Source: Robiginitalea biformata HTCC2501 (GTDB taxonomy: Bacteria; Bacteroidota; Bacteroidia; Flavobacteriales; Flavobacteriaceae). Taken from it: a stretch of 64,000 nt of DNA. Positions 26,068 to 34,107 of the stretch are shown here, in pieces. The stretch lies in NCBI RefSeq assembly GCF_000024125.1, contig NC_013222.1, positions 186,001-250,000 of the forward strand. Direction: 5' to 3'. A program made the translations under genes and the position numbers. The number at the start of each line of letters is the position of its first letter. Position 1 is the first letter of the stretch. Below the pieces are notes generated by a model, which did no database searches, had not been told where the DNA came from, and saw only the letters and a list, made by a program, of their open reading frames with translations.

Positions 26068-26772
26068 TTGCTCGCAACCGCCATCTTGTTGGGCCTCATG
26101 GGAAGCCTGCACTGCATTGGCATGTGCGGGCCAATCGCCCTGATGCTTCCCCTGGACCGGGAGTCTGCCGGCAGGCGGTACCTGCAACTCGGCCTGTACC
26201 ACGGGGGCAGGCTCCTCGCCTACGGGATCATCGGGGGGGTATTCGGGCTGGTGGGCCGCGGGCTCTACCTGTTCGGATTCCAGCAAAAACTCTCCATATT
26301 CCTGGGGGTACTGATGATCCTGGCGGTTCTCCTCCCCTGGAAGCGCTTTCAGAACCGCTGGGTGGTGCGTCCGGTTTACCGGGCTGTGGGCCGCTTGAAG
26401 GAGGCATTGGGCGGCCAGTTGAAAAAGCGCACCCCGGACACTTTTCTGACCATCGGATTCCTCAATGGGTTCCTGCCCTGCGGCCTGGTCTATATGGCCG
26501 TAATCGGGGCGATGGCAGGCGGAACGGTACTGCAGGGTGTGGCCTATATGGTCGTGTTCGGCCTGGGCACCCTGCCGCTGATGAGTGCGGCCGCCCTGTT
26601 CGGGAAGTTTCTTAAAGGCCGGTGGGCCGGCCGGCTCAGGCGGGCCATCCCTGTGCTCGTTGTCCTGATCGGTATGCTGTTTATCCTTCGGGGCATGGGG
26701 CTCGGCATCCCGTACGTTTCCCCCCGCCCCCCCGGACAAGGGGTTGCCGCGGGGGTGGAGTGCCACCCGTGA
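26068..26772 (+). CDS. SafE/TauE-like (UreH) membrane protein of the cco cluster
   Basis: A 234-residue protein with six predicted membrane segments. The first reads GLMGSLHCIGMCGPIALMLP, whose H-C-x-G-M-C-G-P motif is typical of the UreH-like sulfite exporter TauE/SafE relatives found at the end of cbb3 clusters, where a metal (copper) transport role is suspected. The frame opens with TTG at 26068. The first ATG is ten codons later and would remove part of helix 1, so the TTG start is preferred. It ends about 70 bp before a new promoter. Confidence 0.82.
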   Translation: MLATAILLGLMGSLHCIGMCGPIALMLPLDRESAGRRYLQLGLYHGGRLLAYGIIGGVFGLVGRGLYLFGFQQKLSIFLGVLMILAVLLPWKRFQNRWVVRPVYRAVGRLKEALGGQLKKRTPDTFLTIGFLNGFLPCGLVYMAVIGAMAGGTVLQGVAYMVVFGLGTLPLMSAAALFGKFLKGRWAGRLRRAIPVLVVLIGMLFILRGMGLGIPYVSPRPPGQGVAAGVECHP

Positions 26773-26781
26773 CGGTCCTGG

Positions 26782-26813
26782 TTTGTACCGGAAATGAGAA
26801 TGAATTATCTTTC
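26782..26813 (+). promoter_or_regulatory. Promoter of the Tat-exported Gfo/Idh/MocA oxidoreductase
   Basis: TTTG at 26782-26785, a 20-bp spacer, then TATCTTTC at 26806-26813, close to the Bacteroidetes consensus. It lies 32 bp before the start codon and separates this gene from the cco cluster. Confidence 0.5.
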
Positions 26814-26845
26814 TCCGTCAAACAAACCAAACATTCCAAGACAGC

Positions 26846-28234
26846 ATGAAAAATCCCAGTTCCTCCCGGAGGTCCTTCCTGAAAAAAACCACCCTGGCTA
26901 CAGCCGGCCTCACCGCCGGCCCCTATATATTGCGCGCGGAAAACCGCGGTTCCGCCATGGAGCGGAATTACGAGGCGTTCAGCCCCAACGACCAGGTGCA
27001 GCTCGGCCTGATCGGCTGCGGGATACAGGGCATTTTCGACACGCGTTCCGCCCTGGAAGTAGCCGGCGTGCAACTGGTAGCCGTATGCGACCTCTATTCA
27101 GGCCGGCTGACACGGGCCGAAGAACTCTGGGGCGAGGGCCTTTTCAAAACCCGCGATTACCGGGAACTCCTGGCCCGGGAAGATATCGACGCAGTCATCG
27201 TGGCCACTCCGGACCACTGGCATAAACAAATTACCATCGACGCCCTGAATGCGGGCAAGGCCGTTTATTGCGAAAAACCCATGGTGCAGCAATTTGAAGA
27301 AGGCCATGAAATCATTGCCGCCCAGAAACGGACCGGCGTGGTGTGCCAGGTGGGCAGCCAGGGTATGTCCTCCCTGGGCAACGAAAAAGCCCGGGAGCTT
27401 TACGAGGCGGGCGCCATCGGAGAAATCGTCATGCTGGACATGTACAACGACCGGTATAGCGCGGAAGGCGCCTGGCAATACCCGATCCCCCCGGATGCCA
27501 ACCCCCAGACGGTAGACTTTGACACCTTCCTGGGCCGCGCCCCGGAGGTACCGTACGACAACACGCGGTTTTTCCGATGGAGGAACTACAGGGATTACGG
27601 GACCGGGGTAGCCGGCGACCTGTTCGTACACGCCTTTTCAACCCTCAACTACATCCTGAGCTCGAATGGGCCCGTGCGGGCGCTATCCACCGGCGGGCTT
27701 CGCTTCTGGAACGACGGCCGGGACGTCCCGGACGTGACCCTGACCTTCTACGACTACCCCAAGACGGATACCCACGCGGCCTTCAATGCCTCCTTCCGGG
27801 TCAATTTTATCGCCGGGGGCGGCGGAGGCGGGGGCTTTCGCCTGGTGGGTACCGAAGGATCGATGGAAGTAGGGCAGAATTCAGTCCGTTTGCAGCGTAC
27901 CAAGCTGGACCTCGTACCCGGCGGGTATTCGATGATTGCGCAGACCGAGGCAAACCAGGCCTTGTTGCAGGCGGCCTACGAGGAGGCGCTCGGCAACCAG
28001 CGCAGCGCCAACCTGAACCTGGGAGAGACCGTCTACGAGGCTCCCCGCGGATACAAAGGTGGGCACTACGACCACTTCTACAATTTCTTCGATGCCGTAC
28101 GCGGCAACCGGAGTGTGATTCAGGACCCCACCTTCGGGTTGCGGGCCGCCGGGGCCGCCCTGCTGGCCAACGAGAGTTATTACACCTCCCGACCGGTCCG
28201 CTGGGACCCGGATGCCATGCAAATTGTTGGGTAA
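26846..28234 (+). CDS. Tat-exported Gfo/Idh/MocA family oxidoreductase
   Basis: A 462-residue protein. Residues 6-30 form a twin-arginine signal (SRRSFLKK followed by a hydrophobic A/G/L-rich stretch), so the enzyme is probably exported folded with its cofactor. The NAD(P)-binding motif LGLIGCGIQG and the Gfo/Idh block VYCEKPMVQ are present. Secreted members of this family act on sugars or glycosides. A glycine-rich stretch (GGGGGGGF, about 327) is unusual and would form a flexible loop. The substrate is unknown. Confidence 0.85.
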   Translation: MKNPSSSRRSFLKKTTLATAGLTAGPYILRAENRGSAMERNYEAFSPNDQVQLGLIGCGIQGIFDTRSALEVAGVQLVAVCDLYSGRLTRAEELWGEGLFKTRDYRELLAREDIDAVIVATPDHWHKQITIDALNAGKAVYCEKPMVQQFEEGHEIIAAQKRTGVVCQVGSQGMSSLGNEKARELYEAGAIGEIVMLDMYNDRYSAEGAWQYPIPPDANPQTVDFDTFLGRAPEVPYDNTRFFRWRNYRDYGTGVAGDLFVHAFSTLNYILSSNGPVRALSTGGLRFWNDGRDVPDVTLTFYDYPKTDTHAAFNASFRVNFIAGGGGGGGFRLVGTEGSMEVGQNSVRLQRTKLDLVPGGYSMIAQTEANQALLQAAYEEALGNQRSANLNLGETVYEAPRGYKGGHYDHFYNFFDAVRGNRSVIQDPTFGLRAAGAALLANESYYTSRPVRWDPDAMQIVG

Positions 28235-28263
28235 ACGGCCCGGCAGGCGGGCCTGTCGCCTCC

Positions 28264-29083
28264 CTACATCCGGAAGGTCAGTACCGGGATACTGGAATGG
28301 TTGGCAATGTCCTCCCCGATGCTCCCCATAAAGAAATGGGTCAGGCCTTTCCTGCCATGGGTGGGGACACCGATCAGGTCGGCCCCGACGTCCTCGCTGT
28401 AGGCGAGCACACCGCGTTCCACGCTGTAATCGTTGAAGATGTCTACTTCCAGGCCGGCCTTGGCCTTGTTCAGGAATCGGGATATCTGCTCGTTGATCTC
28501 CCGGGTACTCATAAAGTTGTCCCCGGGGATATTGATATAGACCGGCCGGAAGGAAGCGCCAAACAGGCCGGCAATTTTCTGGGCCTCGCGGAACACCTCC
28601 AGGCTTTCTTCCCTGAAATCGCACGCAAAAACAAAAGTGTCTACCTGGAAATCGGGCCGGTCCTTCTTAACCACCAGCACGGGTACTTCCGCATTGCGGA
28701 CCACCTTCTCGGCATTCGAGCCGAAGAAGAGTTCCCTGAGCCCGTCCGATCCGTGGGACCCCATGACGATGAGGTCTGCGTTATGGCGTTCCACAACCTC
28801 GTTCACCTCGGAGAACACTTTGTAGTGCTTGATCACCGGGGTAATCCCAACTCCCTTCAGATAGGGTTTGTCGAGAAAATCCTCCAGGCGCTTTTCGGCT
28901 GCCTTCAGCAACAGGACCATCTGCTCGGGGTGGAAAGATTCCGCCGAGGAGATCATCGCGTAGTTGAGCTCCAGCATGTGCAGGACAATGATTTCGCCTT
29001 CGTTCGATTTGGCCAGGGAGGCCGCGAGCTTCAGGCATATTCTGATTGTTCTGAAAAATCTACGGTACTATTATTGTTTTCAT
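28264..29083 (-). pseudogene. Universal stress protein (two UspA domains) with N-terminal frameshifts
   Basis: From ATG 29083 the frame reads MKTIIVP and stops. The next frame continues with VDFSEQSEYA and shifts again at GCC|TG to LKLAASLAKSNEGEIIVLHMLELNYA, then runs open to 28264. Joined, this makes a normal tandem UspA protein of about 273 residues (second domain from about 150, ending with GKKGLTHFFMGSIGEDIANHS-like ATP-loop). Each shift equals one missing base in a C-run (within CCG and CC). The gene is therefore either a recent pseudogene or carries two sequencing errors; translation could also restart at ATG 28977. It lies 15 bp after hemN and probably shares its FNR-type promoter. 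Confidence 0.75.
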
Positions 29084-29098
29084 AGTAGTAAAGTTAGG

Positions 29099-30457
29099 TT
29101 AAACGGTCATTGAAAATAAACGCGTTTCAGGCGATTTTTCGTGCAATCGCAAATCGAACGCCATACAGATGTTGCGCATAAAACGCCTGCCCCGTTGCGT
29201 AATCCGGATCCCGCCCGGCAACAATTCCACCAGGCCGTCGGCTTCGGGCTGGACAAGGCGCCCGACTACGGCCTCGCGGACATCCGCCGGCAGCCCGAGG
29301 TTCCACTGCGTTTCATTGCGGCACATCAGGTTCAGTATATGCCTGCGGACCTGCCGGTCCGCCAGGGTAAGCTGGTGCCCGCGCATCAGCGGCAGGACGC
29401 CGCAGTCAACCAGGTGCTGGTATTCCTCCACGCTCTTCACGTTCTGGGCAAAGGCATCCCAGCTGTCGCTGATGCTGGATACGCCCAGGCCGATGGTCAG
29501 TTGCGTGGCGGTCTCGGTATAGCCCATAAAATTCCGGTGCAGCTGCCCGGACCGCATGGCCCGGTAAAGCACATCGGACTCCAGGGCGTAGTGGTCCATC
29601 CCCACGGCGGCATATCCGCCCTTTCCCAGGATTTCTTCGCCAAGGGCAAATTGCCTTAATTTCCCGGCTGCCCCCGGCAGGTCGGAATCGCGGAAGCCAC
29701 GCTGGCCATTGCCCTTCATCCAGGGCACATGCGCATAACTGTAAAAGGCGATCCGGTCCGGACGGATGTCCAGGGTTTTCCCTAGCGTGTCCCGCACGTG
29801 GTCCGCCGTTTGCCTGGGCAGGCCGTAAATAATGTCGTGCCCCACGGATGTATACCCGATTTCCCGGGACAGGCGCGTGATCTCCGCAACCTCTTCAAAG
29901 CTTTGTTTCCGGTTGATGGCCTCCTGAACCCCTGGGTTGTAATCCTGTACCCCATAGGAAACCCGACGAAATCCGAGATCATAGAGAACCTGCAGGTGTT
30001 CCCGGGTGGTGTTGGACGGATGGCCCTCAAAACTGAATTCCCAGTCCGGGGCCCGATCCGCAAAGCGCAGGATGCCCCGCACCAGGAGCTGGAGGTTTTC
30101 TGGCGAGAAAAACGTGGGGGTCCCCCCGCCCAGGTGCAGCGTCCGGATCACCGGGCGCTTGCCGAAAATTTCGCGATACAGCTTCCATTCCTTCAGCACG
30201 GCCCGTATATACGGGTCTTCCACACTGTGGCGTTTGGTGATTCGCTTCAGGCAGCCGCAAAACGTACAAAGGCTCTCGCAAAATGGCAGGTGGATATACA
30301 CACTGATCCCACTGGCGGCATTGCTCTGGTCAAAACTCCGTTTGGCAGCAACCTTCCAGTTACTGCCCGAAAAACCGTCCCTTTCCCAATAGGGCACGGT
30401 GGGGTAACTCGTGTAGCGCGGACCGGGGACATTGTATTTTTTACTCAGGGTACACAT
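29099..30457 (-). CDS. hemN: Oxygen-independent coproporphyrinogen III oxidase HemN
   Basis: A 452-residue radical SAM enzyme from ATG 30457 (MCTLSKKYNVPGPRYTSYPTV). The longer TTG start at 30478 lies inside the -7 element and is rejected. The cluster motif is C60-x3-C64-x2-C67-G-C69 in HLPFCESLCTFCGC. Other blocks are LHLGGGTPTFFSP, RVSYGVQDYNPGVQEAINR and FYSYAHVPWMKGNGQR, typical of genuine HemN rather than HemW. It converts coproporphyrinogen III to protoporphyrinogen IX without oxygen, which fits control by the FNR-like box at 30507-30518. Confidence 0.93.
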   Translation of the reverse strand: MCTLSKKYNVPGPRYTSYPTVPYWERDGFSGSNWKVAAKRSFDQSNAASGISVYIHLPFCESLCTFCGCLKRITKRHSVEDPYIRAVLKEWKLYREIFGKRPVIRTLHLGGGTPTFFSPENLQLLVRGILRFADRAPDWEFSFEGHPSNTTREHLQVLYDLGFRRVSYGVQDYNPGVQEAINRKQSFEEVAEITRLSREIGYTSVGHDIIYGLPRQTADHVRDTLGKTLDIRPDRIAFYSYAHVPWMKGNGQRGFRDSDLPGAAGKLRQFALGEEILGKGGYAAVGMDHYALESDVLYRAMRSGQLHRNFMGYTETATQLTIGLGVSSISDSWDAFAQNVKSVEEYQHLVDCGVLPLMRGHQLTLADRQVRRHILNLMCRNETQWNLGLPADVREAVVGRLVQPEADGLVELLPGGIRITQRGRRFMRNICMAFDLRLHEKSPETRLFSMTV

Positions 30458-30475
30458 AATCAAAGGCGTTTCACA

Positions 30476-30519
30476 CAAAGCTACACCGACCCTGCCCTCC
30501 AGAATATGATAATTGTCAC
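30476..30519 (-). promoter_or_regulatory. FNR-like box and -7 element upstream of hemN
   Basis: On the minus strand, TGAC-AATT-ATCA (30518-30507) is followed by the perfect -7 element TAGCTTTG (30483-30476). The centre-to--7 distance is 29.5 bp, as at ccoI and ccoS. The predicted start point is about 12-15 bp before ATG 30457, supporting that start codon. Confidence 0.75.
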
Positions 30520-30563
30520 CCGGCGGATCGGGCCGTCCAACTCAAAAGGAGTCCCTTTGCGGA

Positions 30564-31922
30564 TCAATACGTATCCTTGATCCAGTCGTAGGGTTTGCGC
30601 CGAATCCACTGCCCCCTTGTAAAATCAGGCACATCCTGGGGTTCCCCCCGGCCGGCGATGGACTGTTCGGAGAGCGGGGTCACGCTGCTCCAGGCGGCTG
30701 CATCGTAGGCGTCAATGGGAGGGGCCACCCCGAGACGGGCCGACTGCACAAAGGCGTGGAGTACGAAAAAGTCCATCCCGCCATGGCCCGAACCCGAAGC
30801 GTACTCCCCGTATTTCTTCCACAGCGGGTGGTCATAGCGCTCCAGCCAGGGGCCGGCGGCATCCCAGCGGTGCGGCTCGGATTCCCCTTCGATATAGATC
30901 CGGTCGCCGTCCACCTCCCAGAGCCCGTTAGCCCCCTGTACGCGGAACCCGAGGGAATAGGGCCTGGGCAGGTTGCAGTCGTGCGTGACGATGATTGTCT
31001 CCCCCCGGGCTGTGGTCAACGTGGTGGTGATCACGTCGCCCTGCTGGAATTTCAGGGAGGCGTTCGGGTGGTCGGCCCCGCCCCGGGCCACGATATGGTT
31101 GTGCAGGCCGATGCCCTTGCTCGCCGTGGAGGTCAGGCTCACCAATCGGTTGCCGCGGTTGATGTCGGCCATTGCCGCCACAGGCCCCAGGCCATGGGTC
31201 GGGTAGACATCCGCGTTCCGCCGGAGCGAATGGAGCGTCCGCCAACGGGCTTCCGATATCGCTTTTTCCCCAAATTCCACCCCGCCCCCATAGGGCTGTT
31301 TCCCGTCGTTGAACTTCACCTCCCGCAGGTCGTGCTGGTAGCCGCAACGGAAGTGCACCAATTCGCCAAAGACATCCTGCCGCACCATATTCAAAACGGC
31401 CAGTACGTCCCGGCGGTAGTTGACGTTCTCCAAAAGCATCAGGTGGGTCCCCGTGGCCTCATGCGTATCGACCAGGTCCCAGCACTCCTCCAGGGTGGTG
31501 GCCGCCGAGACTTCCAGTCCCGTATACTTTCCCGCCTTCATCGCGTCCACCGCCATGGGCGTATGCCAGAGCCAGGGTGTGGAAATCACCACCGCATCCA
31601 CGGATTCCAGGTCCAGCAGGTCCCGGTAGGAATGCTCGTGCTCCCCAAAAGTTGCAGGCGGTTCCTGCCCGGCTTCCACCACCATCCCGGCCGCCGGCTC
31701 CAGGCGCCCGGGGTCGATGTCGCAAAGCGCCGTTACCCGGACATCGTCTCGCAACAGCAGGTTCCTCAGGTGGTTCGTGCCGCGCAGGCCCACGCCGATC
31801 AGGCCGATCCGGAGGATGTCTTTCCGGGGGGGTCCCGTCATGGAAAAAAGCCCGGAAGGACCCAGGCCGAGGGCGGTTGCCGCACATGCGGAATTCCGAA
31901 GGAAGGTACGTCGGTTATGCAT
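30564..31922 (-). CDS. Second Tat-exported Gfo/Idh/MocA family oxidoreductase
   Basis: A 452-residue protein with a twin-arginine signal (NRRTFLRNSACAATALGLG) at the N-terminus and the Rossmann motif IGLIGVGLRGTNHL. The segment TGLEVSAATTLEECWDLVD takes the place of the usual EKP motif: the lysine of E-K-P is absent and the sequence reads LEVS. A related change is known in some glycoside-hydrolysing (GH109-type) family members. Substrate unassigned; a role in glycan breakdown is plausible given the sulfatase and hexosamine genes nearby. It is transcribed away from the nucleotidyltransferase gene. Confidence 0.82.
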   Translation of the reverse strand: MHNRRTFLRNSACAATALGLGPSGLFSMTGPPRKDILRIGLIGVGLRGTNHLRNLLLRDDVRVTALCDIDPGRLEPAAGMVVEAGQEPPATFGEHEHSYRDLLDLESVDAVVISTPWLWHTPMAVDAMKAGKYTGLEVSAATTLEECWDLVDTHEATGTHLMLLENVNYRRDVLAVLNMVRQDVFGELVHFRCGYQHDLREVKFNDGKQPYGGGVEFGEKAISEARWRTLHSLRRNADVYPTHGLGPVAAMADINRGNRLVSLTSTASKGIGLHNHIVARGGADHPNASLKFQQGDVITTTLTTARGETIIVTHDCNLPRPYSLGFRVQGANGLWEVDGDRIYIEGESEPHRWDAAGPWLERYDHPLWKKYGEYASGSGHGGMDFFVLHAFVQSARLGVAPPIDAYDAAAWSSVTPLSEQSIAGRGEPQDVPDFTRGQWIRRKPYDWIKDTY

Positions 31923-31998
31923 ATTGAAAGGATCTTGAAGTTTGACGGGAGAAGTTATGAATTTATGGGCTTTCGCCCCTGTTTCCCATTCAAAATAG

Positions 31999-32006
31999 TA
32001 TTTTTG
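31999..32006 (+). promoter_or_regulatory. Candidate -7 element for the nucleotidyltransferase gene
   Basis: TATTTTTG, an exact TAnnTTTG match, lies 21 bp before ATG 32028 in the divergent gap and supports that start over longer open frames. No clear -33 element. Confidence 0.45.
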
Positions 32007-32027
32007 GCCTGCAAAGAAAACGCTTCG

Positions 32028-32912
32028 ATGACTTTACTCCTGATGGCCGCGGGACGCGGCAGCCGATACGGAAAACTCAAACAATTCGACGACCTGGGCC
32101 CGAACGGGGAATTCCTGATGGAATTCAGCATACACGATGCCCTCGCCAATGGTTTCGACCACATCGTGGTGATCACCCAAAAGGACAATGTGGATTTCCT
32201 GAGGGACTATTTGAAGGAGCGGCTGCCCGGGTCGGTTAGCCTGGATGTCCTGGCCCAGGAACTCACAGACCTGCCCGAAGGTGCATCGTTTAGCGGGGAA
32301 CGCCCCAAACCCTGGGGTACAGCCCACGCAGTCTGGACGGCGAGGGATGTCATCCGCGGGCCTTTTGCGGTAATCAATGCAGACGATTATTACGGGCAGC
32401 CGGCCTATGCCCGGGCCGCCGAATTTATGAAGGCAACCGAAGGCAGCAATACCTTCGGCCTGGTGGCCTATACGCTCCGCGATACACTCTCGCCCCACGG
32501 ATCCGTTTCGCGCGGGGTTTGCAGCCGGGAAGGGAAATACCTCCGGTCGGTGGACGAACGCGTGGAAATCCAGGAGGTAGACGGCCAAATCCGGGATGCG
32601 GACAGCGGCCTGGAGTTTGACGGCAACGAGCTGGTCAGCATGAATTTCTGGGTCTGCCACCCGTCCATCTTCCAACAAATAGAAACGGATTTCAGGGAAT
32701 TCCTGAGCGGCAGCGACGACCCCTCCAAAGGGGAAATCTACCTGCCCTTTGTCATTCAGGACATGCTCAGCGAGGAGGTGGTACAGGTGGAGGTCATCCC
32801 GGCCGATAGCCCCTGGTTCGGGGTCACGTATGCGGCCGACAAGGAGCAGGCGGTCTCGGAACTCGCCGACCTATCCGACAAAGGCAGATACCCCAGCCCG
32901 CTCTGGGGCTGA
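32028..32912 (+). CDS. Sugar-phosphate nucleotidyltransferase-like protein
   Basis: A 294-residue protein from ATG 32028 (MTLLLMAAGRGSRYGKLKQFD). The frame extends about 500 codons further upstream, but that part is antisense to the preceding oxidoreductase gene. The nucleotide-binding signature LMAAGRGSRYGKLKQF and the metal-site motif VINADDYYGQ (about 120) identify an NTP-transferase fold. Next comes a hexosamine kinase-like gene 18 bp downstream, so the pair may phosphorylate a free sugar at C1 and then activate it to an NDP-sugar, as in NahK or AmgK/MurU salvage routes. The exact sugar is not known. Confidence 0.8.
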   Translation: MTLLLMAAGRGSRYGKLKQFDDLGPNGEFLMEFSIHDALANGFDHIVVITQKDNVDFLRDYLKERLPGSVSLDVLAQELTDLPEGASFSGERPKPWGTAHAVWTARDVIRGPFAVINADDYYGQPAYARAAEFMKATEGSNTFGLVAYTLRDTLSPHGSVSRGVCSREGKYLRSVDERVEIQEVDGQIRDADSGLEFDGNELVSMNFWVCHPSIFQQIETDFREFLSGSDDPSKGEIYLPFVIQDMLSEEVVQVEVIPADSPWFGVTYAADKEQAVSELADLSDKGRYPSPLWG

Positions 32913-32930
32913 TCTGAAAATAAAGCGCCC

Positions 32931-33995
32931 ATGGCCACTCCCCAACCAGCAAGGGTCCTCGAAAACTTTAAGATACCCGCCGGGTTGCGGGAACTGCAAC
33001 CGATTTCGGAGGGCCTGATCAACGATACCTTCAGGGTGTCCATACCCAACTCGGACGGGTACGTCCTGCAACGGATCAATACGGAGGTATTCCCGGATCC
33101 GGACGCCCTCATGGAAAACCTGGAACGCATCCTGCCAAAACTCCGGGGGGATGGCTACCGCCAATTGGAACTCATCCGGACAACCGATGGCAGGGCCTGG
33201 TATCAGAATGCGGGTTCCGGCGCCTGGCGCCTATACAAATTCATCCCCGGATCCCGGACCATTTCCGATGCACAACAACCGGGGGTTGCACGGGAAACCG
33301 GCCGGATCCTGGGACGTTTCCACCAGCTGCTGCAAGACACCGATCCCGGAATGCTGCATCCCGTGCTGCCGGGGTTCCACGACCTGGGCCTACGGATGCA
33401 GCAACTCAACGCCGCCGAAACCCAGGGCCTTCCAGACCGGGTGGCCCGGGGACGTAAACTGGCAGAGCAGGCACGGGTACTGGCAAGCCAAATGGAAGCC
33501 GTACGGCTGGACACACTCCCCACACGGGTCTGCCACAACGACCCGAAGCTCAGCAATATCCTGTTTTCGACAGGTCTCCGTCCCAAAGCCCTCTGCCTGA
33601 TTGACCTGGACACGCTGATGCCCGGTGCGCTGCTTTTTGATTTCGGGGATGCCGGACGCACATTGATCAATTCGCTGGCCGAGGAGCAACCGGAAGACGG
33701 GACCAACGAAATCGACTGGCGGGCCTATAGAGAATTCTGCCAGGGGTTTGCCGCTGCCTGCCCGGAACTCTCCGCGGCCGAATCGGCCAGCCTGCCGTAC
33801 GGCCTCCTGCTAATGCCTTTATTGCACGGGGCACGGGCCCTGGCAGACTATTACCTGGGCGACCTCCATTACAAAGTTTCCTATGAAACGCAGAACCTGG
33901 TGCGGGCGCGAAACCTGCTCCGGGTGGCCGGGACGGCCGGGGAGGAAATCAATCGGCTCCGGGAAACCTGGGTTGCGGCCCGGGAAGAAACTTAA
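32931..33995 (+). CDS. N-acetylhexosamine 1-kinase-like phosphotransferase
   Basis: A 354-residue APH-fold kinase. ISEGLINDTFRV (about 25) and YVLQRINTEVFPDPDALMENL resemble NahK-type kinases. The catalytic loop is CHNDPKLSNILF (about 198), and the metal motif is LIDLDTLMPGALLFDFGD (about 220). It is proposed to phosphorylate a hexosamine at C1. Proteins of this group in flavobacteria are sometimes mislabelled as mucin desulfatases. It is in an operon with the nucleotidyltransferase gene 18 bp upstream. Confidence 0.8.
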   Translation: MATPQPARVLENFKIPAGLRELQPISEGLINDTFRVSIPNSDGYVLQRINTEVFPDPDALMENLERILPKLRGDGYRQLELIRTTDGRAWYQNAGSGAWRLYKFIPGSRTISDAQQPGVARETGRILGRFHQLLQDTDPGMLHPVLPGFHDLGLRMQQLNAAETQGLPDRVARGRKLAEQARVLASQMEAVRLDTLPTRVCHNDPKLSNILFSTGLRPKALCLIDLDTLMPGALLFDFGDAGRTLINSLAEEQPEDGTNEIDWRAYREFCQGFAAACPELSAAESASLPYGLLLMPLLHGARALADYYLGDLHYKVSYETQNLVRARNLLRVAGTAGEEINRLRETWVAAREET

Positions 33996-34107
33996 AGGGC
34001 AGACAGGGCCTGGGGTGTGCCGCGCCGGTTGGCTGACAGGGCCTGAATGGCGCAATGCAGTTTATCTGGCAGGAACCCATCCCCGGTTGGCGGATCGCCC
34101 CTGCGCG

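Noticed and set aside
29040..29083. Programmed frameshift in the universal stress protein gene
   Set aside because: Two separate shifts at ordinary C-runs, with no slippery heptamer or stimulatory structure seen.
30513..32027. A 500-codon upstream extension of the nucleotidyltransferase frame
   Set aside because: It is antisense to the intact Gfo/Idh/MocA gene and has no family features; the real start is ATG 32028 after a -7 element.
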